From NCBI GenBank assembly GCA_018105865.1, contig CM030845.1:15800538-15864537 (forward strand): a DNA stretch of 64,000 nt, in the 5' to 3' direction. This document shows, in pieces, positions 1-11,969 of the stretch; position 1 is the stretch's first letter, and every line of letters begins with the position of its first letter. The translations under genes were made by a program, and so were the position numbers. The notes beneath the pieces are model-generated. The model was not told the DNA's origin and did no database searches. It worked only from the letters and a program-made list of their open reading frames with translations. The DNA comes from Metaphire vulgaris (taxonomy: Eukaryota; Annelida; Clitellata; Crassiclitellata; Megascolecidae).

Positions 1-539
1 ACCACTTGTGGTTTAAAATTTTGATGAATGAATACTTTCATAATCACAACTTCAGATATAAAATTGTAGATTACAATGTGAATATAGACATCTAAAATTT
101 GACATAAGTGTTAATGACAAAATCATATTCATTAATGATTAAACACACATTCTGCATTGAGTCTCTTGGCAGGTCTCGAATTGCACTTGCATATCGGAGT
201 CCGAAGACATGTACATTTACGCTGCACCTTTATGGTATATTATTTGAGTGCATGATCAGTAAAAAATACCCGATTTGGAGATTTAGACAGACAATCGGTA
301 TCGGCAAGACAATCGGTTGTCTGACAATCGGAACAATCGGTAATCGGAACAATCGGCAAAATGTGCAATCGGTACAGCTCTAAGTGTAAGTACAAATCAT
401 AACTCGAACGTCAACCTTCTTTTTCACGTCACTGATAATTATAATGGCGGAAAATATACAGCGACACTTGAGAGGTAATTTAAAAAAATGATTTATGCAG
501 TAATTGACAAATTGTTGCTTATCAATAAATTTTCTGAAA

Positions 540-720
540 TTGTTTACTTGAAGCTTGGATGGGTTGGGTTAGGTTGGGTGAATACTTGCAATTGCCGGCA
601 TGGGTTGGGTTGGGTTGGGTTGAAGATTCGATGGGTCGGGTTGGGTTGGGTTCTAAAAAATGGACCCATGTCCATCTCTGATGCAGACCATGAGATGGGT
701 TAGAAATAAATAAAACCAAC
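540..720. repeat. GGGTTG-rich repeat, same family as 44034-44273
   Basis: TTGGGTTGGGTTGGG runs end in CATGTCCATCTCTG at about 665-680, the same terminus as the 44-kb element. Confidence 0.6.
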
Positions 721-779
721 TCCACAGGAAAACAAACCGTCCAGTTTCCTCCGTGGCATCCTACGGAACCTTCATGGAG

Positions 780-2080
780 TTGGCTACGACTACTGCGGAA
801 GGACTAGAGTTGTGCTTTCGGGCTGACCTGCGCATTGCCCTCTGCTATTGACAAATAGCTATACGCTGTTGCTGATCTTGCTATGTGATCACGCCATTGC
901 AAAGCGTCGAAACTTCACAATATTTTTACGTCATATAATAAGTAGTACAGACTGTTAGAGGCTGCCGTGGTCGGCATAAAGACAGTTCAGAGAACATGTA
1001 AAAACTGGCGACTATACAGATTCTCTTTTTTTGTAGTCCCCCGTACAACGGCGTTCCAGATTATTAGATGCACGATTCTTCGTGCACAAAATCATGACTT
1101 TTTTAAACATACTATTTTGCAAGTGACTGAATGAGTCGACGGGCGTTTCAGACTATTATCAAAACCAAATCACTAGACTGGAACATTTTTATGGCTTCTC
1201 GGCTGGCAGTAGAGCAGAGATGTCTGGTAGGCATTTTGGTGAAGTCATAAAGTGCGTAAACATGTTGCCCTATATTGGTTCGCAATATCTTCGTTTTGGC
1301 ATTTATATTGCGTAGCTCCTTCGGTTATGATTTTCAGTCAGTCACCCCTGTAATAATTGCTAAAGTTGTCAACTTTACAAAAGTCCGTTCACTCAACTGT
1401 CGGTCGATTGATATCATCAGATCGGTTTCTCAAGCGGCTTTCTTAGTTGAGGCAAGAAATCTACGCGTTGCAATCGAGAGAAGACCTCGCCATAGCAAAA
1501 TCACTTGGTCGACTTACAGGATGGCTACGTTAACGTTTGTCGCAGAGATGGCCAAAGGGCCATTTTTTAGAACCCAATCCAACCCAACCTATGTTCACTA
1601 TAGGTTACTTGACCTAACCCATCGTAATAGATTACAATTTAATTACAATTAAACCAGGGCTTATATTGTGAACCAACCCGACCCGTCATAGACATGTAAA
1701 AGTCTGACCCAATCTAACCCATCGGTTACCCAACCCATGGTCACCTCTGGTAGGTCGTTTATATTTTCAGCGCTCTCTTTTTTTTGAAATTGACAATACG
1801 CTGCAGAAACCAGTCTAGTAAGTTTTTGACTATGGTCATTTTACAGGAGGATCTAAGGAAATTGTTTCAATGGTCTGTGAACTGTCAGATGCTTTTTAAT
1901 GTCGACAAATGTTCTGTAATGTATTAAAAGCTTTTTGAGGAATTGAATAATAGTAATGAATTTCTTTTAAGGAGGAAGGTTATAACCATAGCAGAGGAAG
2001 AAAGAGACACTCACGATTCTTTGGTTATTTTTAGCCAAGAAAAGTTTACTTCCTCCTAGATGAAACTGCATTATCTCCTC
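780..2080. other. No gene seen; repeat-bearing spacer
   Basis: AT-rich DNA with the AACCC-rich repeat at 1560-1750. Short frames lack domains and splice support. Confidence 0.5.
1560..1750. repeat. GGGTTG-rich repeat, reverse orientation
   Basis: AACCCAATCCAACCC, TTACTTGACCTAACCCATCG, GTAATAGATTACAATT and CCAACCCATGGTCACCTCTG correspond to the 44-kb element on the other strand. Confidence 0.6.
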
Positions 2081-2325
2081 AAGTCTTCAGGTCTAAGTTT
2101 AAATCCTTCCTTTTTCTAAAATCATTTCCTCCATAGCTGTAACAACCTAGCCTCACTGCCCTTTGGATGTTGACTAATGCTTGGCTGATCTCACACCTTC
2201 CCCATAGCTATTTTAAGAGAGGCTGAGCGCATAAGAATAAGCAGCTATTGTTGTGCTGCTTTCCAAGGCACTATAGAAATCCACGAGATTTTACTTTACT
2301 TTACTTTAACTTTACTTTAACTGGT
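2080..2325 (+). repeat. Dispersed repeat ending GAGATTTTACTTTACTTTAC
   Basis: Contains GAGGCTGAGCGCATAAGAAT, AAGGCACTATAGAAATCCACG and a (CTTTA)n tail. The same unit recurs inverted at 39420-39600 and in part at 40005-40105 and 37060-37135, so it is a LINE 3' end or SINE. Confidence 0.7.
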
Positions 2326-2329
2326 CAAT

Positions 2330-3765
2330 CGTGTAAAACGACATCCAGTTTGTCATGAAGACATGGACCAATATAACCATTGTACTCGCATATTCATGAC
2401 AGAAGTTTTTTGACATGTGAAAAACCGATGACGTTCCATAAGTCTCGTCATCCCTGGTCGACCGAGCGACGCAGTCCTTAGTCTGCTGTAGACAGTTTTG
2501 TTCCGTTGTTTACGAAATAGGACGCAGGACTCGATGCTCTCCTGAATGCGCTCTTTTTGTTAAAGGTTTTGGCCACACATGCTGCGATGCATTATTGAAG
2601 GCGCAAGCATTTGGGACAAATTGGGAATTGCCAGAGCACCTTTCCTTATCGGGAGCGTTGTGTAAAACCACGCAATCACAAAGGTGGGTATTTAGAATAA
2701 TGCTCGAGTCCACGCGTATGATGGCGTACAGTGGCGTAGCCAGGATTCCAGACAACGTGACTAGAGCAGACTCTGCTTGGCTATTCACGAGAAACCCTGA
2801 AGACGCATTCATTTAGTATAGGGTATGAACTGTGTGAGGCGCTCTTGTTGTAAGCCGTAGCTTTGTGTTACTGCGCTATATAAATTGTCAATGAATAAAT
2901 AACTAAATATAGGAAGCGATTGAGATCAAGGCAGCGTGTTGCTACGGGCGCCGCCGGACAAACAGAAGGCCTATTATTGTCGCGACGCTATAATAATTAT
3001 AATAGGCCTTCTGTCAGTGGTTCACAGAGTGCGAACCGTGGCTTCCTGTCAGGGGAACTGTGATTTATGGCAAATTAATCAAAATGTTTCTTTTTTGCTT
3101 ATCAAGACTGTTGAGACTTTTTGGTAGCAATTATTACTCAAAAGTGTTGTTTTCGCATAACGCACTTGTTCGAATTAAACAAGAGGAGAGCCTTGGCAAA
3201 TCCAGATATGGAAATCGAGGATCGAGGATCGAAAGCGTATGGGGACCACTGTTTTATTATGTCCCACTTGAGAATAAGAAGGAATAACTCTGTCTCAATA
3301 CAACAGATGTGTCAATGTGATAATTATGATTTACTGCTGGATCATTAAACTTATAACAAAGTATGTCACTGTAGATACAGTAATGTCTACATTGTGATTC
3401 TTGTCTTTTCAGACCTGCCACTCTAAAAAGTCCAGACGAAAAACATCAGGGAATTTGCAAGTCACCGCTGTCAATCTCTGAATTTATTATTTGGTGATAT
3501 GCGAAAAACCGGCAACGTTCCGAAAGTCTCGTCATCTATGCGTGACCGAGCAACGCAGTTCTTAGTCATGCGGTAGGCTATCTGAGTATCGCCATCATGT
3601 CTTTGTTATACGGAAACAAGGCAGTAGGCCTATTATTATTATTATACAACGACAAGATTATCGTGACATCCTATGTCTAACGACTTTTGCAAGGGCATGA
3701 TAACAATAACATTATTAAACAGAAATGAATTGTACAGAGAGGTGGTCACTCTGCATCATAGCATC
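2330..3765. other. No gene seen; repeat fragments
   Basis: Holds the CR1 3' end at 2.7-2.9 kb and a duplicated segment: GTGAAAAACCGATGACGTTCC at 2417 resembles GCGAAAAACCGGCAACGTTCC at 3500. A splice-like CTTTTCAG at 3405-3412 precedes an open stretch but has no recognisable domain. Confidence 0.4.
2735..2910 (+). mobile_element. 3' end of a CR1-like LINE
   Basis: The sequence ending CGCTATATAAATTGTCAATGAATAAATAA matches the 3' end at 17210-17365 (PDNVT.A.S followed by the same GCGCTATATAAATTGTC and AATAAAT tail). Confidence 0.6.
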
Positions 3766-3769
3766 TAAT

Positions 3770-5600
3770 GAATAGCTCAACTTTTCAGGGGCCAACCAGC
3801 GTCGTTGATGACCTCACGTGAGGCGGAAGTCCATTCCAGACACGAGCAGGCAGCGACCGGGGAAAGCACGGCCACCGATCGTTGAACGCCGTACTCGAGG
3901 CACGAGAACGTCAGTCGTCTACGCCGAGCGCAGGTGGCATCGAGTTTTGACGTCAGACACGCGGCCTGATTGCGTTTGCCAGATATGACGGCGCCAATCC
4001 ATTGAGACATTTGAATGCCAACGCGTTGGTTTGAAATCGTTCCTCTCCGGAAAACGTTTAGCCAGTGTAGCTCACGTAGAAGTCGCGATCGTTCGTCCGA
4101 GCTGCAAAAATCAAACGGGCGCTGCGTTTACGTCGCGACTGCGTTGGTGGACAATCAAGACGACGTTGCTATTGGAGACGCCAGTTCAAGAATCGAGTTG
4201 CCGTAGTCTAGACGACTGAGGACCAATGCAACAACAAGTGATTGCATCACCGATGGTGTGACGGACCTCACGTATGCTGCAATTTTGCCTTTTTAACTGC
4301 GAAAAAAATACGACACAATTCTCGTGACATGCGACCGCATCGACATTTCGGCGTCAATGCCTAGATGCCGTGGCGCACGGACAAAAGCGGACGATCATGA
4401 AACCTCCCAGCATGCCAACGCGTATTTAGTCACATTGGAATCTGGTGCTGGCGCCGGGCAGACGAGCACCACAACGCCTCAGTCTTTGCTGAGTTGAGTT
4501 TCAGCCTGTTGGATTGCATCCATGCACCGACATCGTCAACACATTCGGATATTTCGCTTTGTGAGCTGTTCTGTCTGGACGGCTTACAGGTGTTCCATGA
4601 TTTGCGTATCACCAGCATTCTGATTGTTGGCTGAAGTTGGCGTTCTGGATTGGCCATTCTGGAGTCGGCATTATATTGGTCGTTGGATCGGCCCGAGGAC
4701 CGATCCGACGCGAACTCGCCACATACAGTTAGCGTTGAGGAAGACTTGGAGGAGCTGCATCGTACATATTGAGTGCGATCCTTGAGGTACGATGAAAACC
4801 AGCACAAAACAGTGTCATCAATCCCTTATCAGGTCGTCTGCATGCGTCGGACCAGAATTGCGTGATCAACAGTGTCAAATGCAGTCCACAGGTCGAGCAT
4901 CGTCAGCAGAGCGAGATTACCTGTTTCAAAAGCAAGCAGAATGTCCGATAATTGCATTGAGGACAGCTGTCTCCCAAAAGTGTGTGTTGACGGTTTTTTT
5001 AGATTGCAATGATGGCAAAAGCCCTGATGATGACAGATAATCAATCAGCTGTTTCGCTACTAGTCGTTCAAGCAGCAAGACAATACCGACAGGTTGGAGA
5101 TTGGTCGATATGACTTCGCATCAGCTGAATCAAGATTTGCCTTCTTTAGCAATGGTGTTACGGAGGCAGCTTTGAAAGCGCTCGGAACCAATCCAGAGGT
5201 GAGCGACTTGTTGAATAGGGTCAACCAAAAACGGCGCTAGAACGTCGACATTTTTGACTTCATTTTGCCGCGTTGGTATCGGATCCATTGAGCACTTTCT
5301 TGTCTGGCAGTGCGCGAACTGTTGTTAGTGACGTCGTTGACGGTGAATAAAATTGAACTGCTCAAAACGACAAGTGGATGGCGCTGATAGTCTTGAACGA
5401 CATATTAACCTTCGTTCGCGAAACAGGGTGTAAGACTCGAAGTTCGCCTGACTGCGTCCTATTTGTTGCTGATTTTTGCCACGTGCAGCCTGTTGAATCT
5501 TTCTTCTCACGACCGAAGCAAAATCACCCCTGGTATCAGAGGCTGAATCATAAATATCGAAGGTTTTAGGCAGGTGGTCAACTTCCGAATCCCCAGAGCA
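3770..5600 (-). mobile_element. Decayed CR1-like non-LTR retrotransposon
   Basis: Read on the minus strand, several broken frames keep a CR1-group order: a Leu/Phe-rich segment, then DLWTAFDTVDHAIL (RT motif), then DDVGAWMQSNRLKLNSAKTE typical of this clade, then at 3777-4010 the C-terminal SYLANAIR / FSCLEYG region. Frames are interrupted by stops and shifts, so it is dead. Outer ends are approximate. Confidence 0.75.
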
Positions 5601-5675
5601 TCTTCGCTTATAGGGATCGTCGTGTGAAACCACGGGACCACAGAAGTGGATATTTAGAATACTACTCCAGTCCAC

Positions 5676-5997
5676 CAGTGTTTATTCTAAGCCTGTTTTT
5701 GGGGGAGGGGGGAATTCCCCTCCGAGTTTGAAAATCCCCCCAAATTTCTATATGTTGCATTGGGATATGGAAATTTCCCCCCAAAAGTGTGTCGGAAGAG
5801 TTTTTTATATTTGGAAGAAGGATTAAAGGAAAGATAATGAAGGATATGATGACCTTTTTTTGCTTGTCATCGCACCCGAGAGAGCACATAACAACAGGAT
5901 GACCTTCTTTTGCTCGTCAAGGTTTTTGGGCAGAAAAAAATCATCTCCCCAAACATGTAAAACTCCCCAATGTCAAGGTGGCTAGAATAAACACTGC
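5676..5997. mobile_element. hAT-type MITE, CAGTGTTTA family, longer variant
   Basis: CAGTGTTTATTCTAAGCC ... GGCTAGAATAAACACTG, flanked by CAGTCCAC (left) and CAGTCCAC one base beyond the right end. Interior is G/A-rich with CTTTTTTTGCTTGTCA. Confidence 0.75.
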
Positions 5998-6614
5998 CAG
6001 TCCACGCAGATGATGGTGCACAGTGGCGTTGGCGTAGCTAGGATTCTAGAATATTGGGGACACTTCGACATTTTTGAGCAAAAAGTCTTGACGAGCAAAA
6101 ATGCCATCGTTTCAAACGCCTTAAAGTCAGCTGTCTGGTGGGTTTTCCTCGATCTAATCTAGCCTAACCCCCACAATTGTTTCTATGCAAAGAATGACAT
6201 GTCTACTCCGATTTTCTGGAATTCACTGCCTTAAAACATGGGTGGTCAACCCGCATGCGACCCTTGCTGCCAATTGTTTGTTAATTGCTTAGACAACGTT
6301 TTTCATGTTTGATCAAAGTTATCGTTCTTCTGGTCAACTGGAGGATCATGCCGTTCTTCTGTCAAGGTGGTCAGTCCTTTGTCACATACTGTGAATCTCT
6401 AGCTCGACTGTCCCACTCGCGAAGAAAGCAGCAGTACTTGGTGTATCCAAAAGCTGCAGACCGAGTAAAATTGCAACAATCTTCAAATCTCCGTATATAT
6501 TTCAGTTTTATCTCGAGTATTCTATGTGTTTAAATAACAGCTGCATGTTCTCGTATGTTTCCTTCGTGTAAGCAGCATGCCCAATGGGTACGGAAGGCGT
6601 AAGGTGGCAGAGGA

Positions 6615-6745
6615 AGCAGAAGATGGCTGATTGGGTTACGTGCTGGAGCGTCAGACTGACGGAATGGGTTCAAACCCGTTAGTGCCCCTAGTGGCTTTCA
6701 CACAGGCAGTAATGCCTTCTAAGCCACTTTAAATCATGCTAAGTT
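6615..6745 (+). repeat. tRNA-derived SINE, copy 1
   Basis: About 130 bp shared with 7836-8162: GGTTACGTGCTGGAGCGTCA, a B-box-like GGTTCAAACCC and the tail GCAGTAATGCCTTCTAAGCC. The A box is mutated here. Confidence 0.65.
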
Positions 6746-7052
6746 TAAGACTTAGTTTAAGTTTAAGGCAAATGTTGCCACTGTGTAGCAAAACAGCATT
6801 AAAACTTAACAGCGACGAGTCAATAAACAGGCGTCTTTCGGACGGATTGTGCTTACATTCGAAAGCAGAAAGAAATCCATCATTGTCGAGGCTTAAAAGT
6901 AACACTGGCGATTTCAGTTAAGAACTGCGTCAACTCTTCATTCCGTTTGCGAAATAATGCAGTATTTTTTCTATCTGGTGAGAGCAGATTCCATCTTTGC
7001 AATATAGATCAAAGCACTGGACATTGATGGCTCAAAATTATCGATGTCATCC

Positions 7053-7391
7053 CTAGTTGCAGCAGCAGTTTCTACAGTGTGTCTGCAGTGTTTCATCTAT
7101 CTCTGGATCCTCGTTTTCGTCCGCCGGTGTCCAATACTCTTGCAGGTTTGGAGCAGGGAGACTTTCGTCTTCTGGAACTGGTCTCAAAGCAGAGGCAAGG
7201 TTAGGGTACTCAATAAGTCTTTTATTCTTCGAAGAAAATCCTGCAACATTCGTCATGCACAAATAGCAATCCGTTCCATGATTTTTTCTGCTCCATCCAA
7301 ATCGTTGGTATGGCAAAAGGTATGAATGGATGCATACCTTTAAACCAAACCAATCTGCAGACTGATATAGCACAAGATGCACAGCATGCAC
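7053..7391 (-). pseudogene. Open frame of an orphan invertebrate repeat-associated family
   Basis: Minus-strand 112-codon frame with DCYLCMTNVAGF, KRLIEYPNLASALRPVPEDE and LPAPNLQEYWTPADENED. I recall similar CYFC...IEYPNL...RPVPH...LPVP proteins in many invertebrate genomes, often with the FHQDIK-type segment seen at 23.5 kb. Function unknown; possibly mobile-element derived. Confidence 0.4.
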
Positions 7392-7835
7392 GAGGTGCTT
7401 AATGCTTATACTTTGTCCTGATCACCAATTTTGCACTCAAAGTATAACTCATATACTTTCTTTACGAGTAATTAGGGGCCTATGCATATAATTTGTACCA
7501 AAATTAATGTCGCATTGCTTGGTTTTGGTAAAATAATATGCGACAGTCTATATGAACGAATTTTTAGACATCTTTTTTATTCTTGTGCATCCTGTAATTG
7601 TGTTGAACATTTTTCAGATCTGGGAACGAGAAAGAACGCAATATTGGCCACAGAATATGGACATCAGCGTTATAATGGCGTCCATTTTATCGGTACCGCG
7701 ATGTGGTCTTCAACATACTGAGAAAGTTCGAATACACAAAGCACGTGACGTCATTTCATATGATATTTTGAGACAGAGAATATTGTTTAATTAATTACTG
7801 AACACAGAGACATTCATGTCTTTTTAATTTGTGGG

Positions 7836-8162
7836 GCGGAAGATGGCAGAGTGGGTTACGTGCTGGAGCGTCAGGCTGACGGAGCGGGTTCAAGCCCCGT
7901 TAATGCCCCTAGTGGCTTTCACCAGTGGCGGCTCTAGGATTTGGCAAGTGGGGGGCCGTTGGGGTGGCAACTTCTAATCATGGGGGGCCAACCATTTGTT
8001 GTTTAATGTATGTAGCATTAAGTATAGGGTCCCAACTGGGGGGCCACAGGGGGGCCAGACACTCAATAGGGGGCACGGCCCCCTGGCCCTCCCGGTGGAG
8101 CCGCCACTGGCTTTCACACAGGCAGTAATGCCTTCTAAGCCACTTTAAATCATGCTAAGTTG
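7836..8162 (+). repeat. tRNA-derived SINE, copy 2, interrupted by a hAT MITE
   Basis: A perfect RNA polymerase III A box (TGGCAGAGTGG, 7844-7854) lies 33 nt before a B box (GGTTCAAGCCC, 7887-7897). The body continues to 7922, is broken by a 187-bp insertion plus duplication, and resumes at 8110 to the same end as copy 1. Confidence 0.75.
7923..8109. mobile_element. hAT-type MITE with 8-bp target duplication, nested in SINE
   Basis: Perfect terminal inverted repeats CAGTGGCGGCTC / GAGCCGCCACTG flanked by GCTTTCAC on both sides (7915-7922 and 8110-8117). The uninterrupted SINE at 6.7 kb gives the empty-site sequence. Confidence 0.9.
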
Positions 8163-8164
8163 AT

Positions 8165-9735
8165 ATCCCGTCCTTGCATAGGCCTACTTGACCTCTAGCG
8201 TCCGACTGGGCCGTAGGCAGAAGCTACACGAGGACATATTATTGCTCACTATATGAAAACAAATGTGGCGTCTTTATTTTTAGGTTGATATTCGACATCG
8301 TTCTTAATTGCGACTATAGACTCTATTGTTGAGCAAATTCTGTCACGTCATTCAATTGCCAGATGCTTTCGAATAGCTGGACGTTAGCATGAAAGCGCGC
8401 ACCTGTAACTTCAGGTTCTCGACTTACATTACAACAACTTCGCAATTATTAGAACAGGCGATATTCAAGTTTTACAGTACCTGCAAGGTAACGGACAACT
8501 AATCAGGCGACATCGTTAACGGCCTAAGACTAAAAATTTGTCATTCCATCGTCATTTCAATTGATTTCCAGATGTTTTATCGGCTTTCTGTCCAAGTCTG
8601 GTATCTCTGCTAGTATCCCTGCTAGTCACACTGTCACACGGCTTCTTTTAATTTGTTATATTTCACTTTATCAACAGCTTGTTGGAAGTCTACGAAGCAT
8701 ATGTAGGTATCTTTTTTCATGTCTAAATTTCTTTCACATATAGTTTGCAGTTGTAATTTGTAAGATGGTCTCTATTGTGCCTTTGCCTTTTCTAAATTCT
8801 GTTTGATTTAAAGAATGAGTTTTTCTACGATTGGGGCGATTCTATCTTTTATTAAGTGCAGCAGAATTTTTGAGGAGTGTGAGATCAGACTTATTCTCCT
8901 AAAGTCTTTGCACTCTCTTGCCTTGTTAGTGTAGATTGACACCTCCGGAATTTTCATATATCGGTCGATTGTCTTAAAATTATATTCTCTCCTTCATCAA
9001 TTTGGTTTCGTACAGGTGATTAAAGAACCAACTCACAAAACTGAATAATGCGCACGGAGACAATGATGTTTGTTGCAGCGTGTTGATATTTTCTGGCTGC
9101 TTTCTGCTTTCTTATTCTGTTAAACGCTGTTCATTGCAACCGTTTTATGAATTCTTGAATTTTAAAAATAATTAATTAGGAACTTCATCGATGTTGTCAA
9201 TCCGTTTTAATTGCAAAGAAAGGTTGAGGTCTTTGAACAAGCAGATAGGCTATGAGAACCGATGAAATTTGTTCAATTGTTTGAGCGAAGGTTCGAAATT
9301 CAACACCTCCATTATCCAATGGTCGAAGATGTCCCCGGTAGATGTCATCGAGCGTTAAAATTGTGAATTAATCGATATCGTCTGCCAGGCAAACTCCAGG
9401 ACAAAGTAACTAACGAAAATAGGTTCAACAGACGCTACCGAACGCTAGAAGAAGAATGCCTTTGAAGATGTTACTGTAAACATAATTATGGCTACATCAT
9501 AATATTTTCTGAACAAAATATTTTGCGATTCGATTTGTATGACGTCATATATATATGTAGATAAGAGACGATTCAATTTCATAACGATGTTGTTGAGGTC
9601 ATATAATGATTAATCATGTTTTACAAATTTTCTATCGGTAAAATTCAAATGTTGTTGCAGCCATAAAAACTAATCTATCTCGAAAGTACCTCTATTTGTA
9701 AGTTGCGTTCAATAGTTTGTAGTAGACTAAGACGT
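8165..9735. other. No gene seen
   Basis: Unique-looking AT-rich DNA around the RT remnant at 8.6-9.0 kb. A 30-nt stretch between GAACAG and GTAACG near 8457-8486 could be a phase-1 micro-exon but has no independent support. Confidence 0.4.
8590..8995 (-). pseudogene. RTE-like reverse transcriptase remnant
   Basis: On the minus strand broken frames give ISLISHSSKILLHLIKDRI and later a KAFD-like region ending near SNKLLIK. This is the RT finger region of RTE-type LINEs, heavily mutated. Confidence 0.6.
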
Positions 9736-9740
9736 GTTTT

Positions 9741-9970
9741 CAGTGGCGTAGCAATATGCTCGGGGGCCCTTGGCGAAAAACGGGCAGGGGGCCCTTTCCA
9801 GAGACGACCTGACAAGTTTGTGAAAATGTTGACGATTTTTTGGGTCTATTTTCGATCTGAGAACTTGACAACTTTGCGAATAAAAAGTTTTTGGCTCGGG
9901 TCGTGGGCCCTTTGCAGGTCGGGGGCTCTTGGCATTTGGCCAGGTTGTCCATATGGCTGCTACGCCTCTG
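9741..9970. mobile_element. hAT-type MITE, CAGTGGCGTAGC family
   Basis: CAGTGGCGTAGCA left end and TGCTACGCCTCTG right end; G-rich interior (GGGGGCCCTT). Target duplication unclear. Confidence 0.6.
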
Positions 9971-10096
9971 AGCGTCTTAGATGCTACAGCATCTAGTTAT
10001 TCGCTTGCTCGATATATTACGGAGATACATTGTAGTATAACTTAGAGTTAATTATGTGCAAAATCTAAAATCATCCTAATGAAAAGTTAGTCTATT

Positions 10097-10258
10097 TTAC
10101 GGATAAATGAAATGCGGCACATTTGCTTCTATAGACGCGTCTCTTTCAGGAGATATCAGACGCGATGGAACCTGGTCGACAATTCTTGCCATGCATCTTT
10201 CAAATTCCGGTCCTCCAAATGCTGACCCAATTCCGCATATGTAAGTGTTTGCTGAGAT
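10097..10258 (-). other. Candidate coding exon of unknown kind, minus strand
   Basis: On the minus strand, after a splice-like CTCAG, an open frame of about 50 codons reads NTYICGIGSAFGGPEFERCM, then RIVDQVPSRLISPERDAS and ends HFIYP then TAA. The plus strand is also open with a good GTAAGT donor at 10240. I recognise no family on either strand; it may be part of a repeat. Confidence 0.25.
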
Positions 10259-10289
10259 ACTCCGAGCATTGGTCAGCATGTTACTTTAG

Positions 10290-10478
10290 CAGTGTTTAAC
10301 CTAGGCCGTTTCCGGGGGGATTGCCCTTTTCTCCCCCCGGAAATTTCAAATTCTCCTCGGAAATTTTGGCATAATACATGGACTAACAGCAGCCCCCTAG
10401 GAGAATTCCCTTGGCTTTGTCAGTTTCCCCCGGTTTTGTCAGTTTCCCCCGGAGTCCCGGAGTCTAGATTAAACACTG
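10290..10478. mobile_element. hAT-type MITE, CAGTGTTTAA family
   Basis: Ends CAGTGTTTAACCTAG / CTAGATTAAACACTG, flanked by TACTTTAG (10282-10289 and 10479-10486). Confidence 0.9.
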
Positions 10479-11371
10479 TACTTTAGCACTAGATCTAGAC
10501 AGGGCTGAAAGTCAGCCGGTGCGTGGCGTAGCTGAACTCCGGCACCTTTTTGGACCATGAAATTTTCCTCCATAATTCTTCAATATTTGTTCCAATATTG
10601 TTAAAGCACCGTGTACTTGTTGCAAAACTAATAAACTAAGATTCAAAAAGCGCTATAGAAATTTAGATATTATTCAGATTTAACGAGGGTTCGCGTACAA
10701 AAGGTACCGCTGCTATACTTAACACACCTCAGCGCCAAGAGAGCTCCTGTACCTTTTTCAGAGACTCATTTGGGGCTGGGGCCGCACTGAAAATCCAATT
10801 TATAATGTATTAATGTAAAAAAAACAAAAACAGGGACGTCATTTGCGTTTTGGGGCAAAAAAGGTCATCTAAAGCCCTCGACTTGAAGTCGAGAGTAACC
10901 TGAAGTAACTAATCGAAAAAAGGGCTGACGAGCAAAAAGGTCGTCAACTTTTTGAAACTGCTGATGTCGAGCAACCTGAAGTAAAATCGTAAAAAACGAC
11001 GAAAAAAAGGTCTCAACTCGAAAAATTTAAAAAATTTAAAAGAAAAATTTTACAAAATTTCGCCCCCAAGAAAAGTGTGAAATGACAATGACTGCCTTTT
11101 TCATTTCAACTGGATCAAAAAAGAAACTATTGCATTGCAGATTTTACTAATATTAAGATGAAACCAATTTTGAACTTAGATGCTGGAACGCATCTGGAGC
11201 AAAATCCAAACAACGCGAATCTTCGATTTATGTAGCGCGTTGACGTCAATGAGTTGGTCATCAACTCAAAGCTCCATGCAGAACTTATCAATGTTCACAG
11301 ATTTATCCATGAGTTAGGTTAACCCATGGGTTGGGTTGAGTCCAGACTTTAAACAACTTATTATTATTTAA

Positions 11372-11447
<76 letters not shown>
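11372..11447. repeat. (ATT)n microsatellite
   Basis: About 25 perfect TAT/ATT units. Confidence 0.95.
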
Positions 11448-11635
11448 GAACATTTCTACTCTAGAGCGCTAATGAATTTACCAGAATCTGCCGCTGTATA
11501 TTCGCACTTTGATAGGCCTACATCTAAGTTAGATGATCTAACAATTGACTTTATATTTTCACAGTTGTTCAAGTTAACGACTAACTAATATTAGGATTGA
11601 GCCTGATTTTCGTATGGCTATAAATTTTGTTTTAG

Positions 11636-11689
11636 GTTCTACCGACGAAGCAGAACCTACTTCTTCCACCGAAGAGACAACGCCATCCA
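11636..11689 (+). CDS. W1 exon: Ser/Thr/Pro-rich stalk
   Basis: Acceptor TTTTAG and donor A/GTTTGT; phase 1 in and out, 54 nt. It encodes an acidic Ser/Thr/Pro stretch (TDEAEPTSSTEETTPS) that runs on into TIPTTT of the next exon, like a mucin-type juxtamembrane stalk. The donor is weak. Confidence 0.5.
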
Positions 11690-11875
11690 GTTTGTAGCTG
11701 TTCTTGCATAATGGAAAATGGCGATTTCATTTTAAAAATCAAAACGACCTCGATATTTTTGTACAGTAAACACACAATTTTTTCAAAAAGGCTTCTGCTG
11801 AAATAAGTAAACAACTAGGCAAAGTGAAACAGGTAAAGGTATGCCTATAGCTTTGAAAAGAAAGGAAAGATTATT

Positions 11876-11969
<94 letters not shown>

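Noticed and set aside
540..720. Telomeric repeat island
   Set aside because: GGGTTG units are irregular and belong to a dispersed element with defined ends at 44 kb.
1275..1652. 125-codon plus-strand frame
   Set aside because: No recognisable motif, no good splice context, and its end lies in the AACCC-rich repeat.
7844..7905. Functional tRNA gene
   Set aside because: A and B boxes are good but no cloverleaf with a matching acceptor stem; it recurs as a SINE body.
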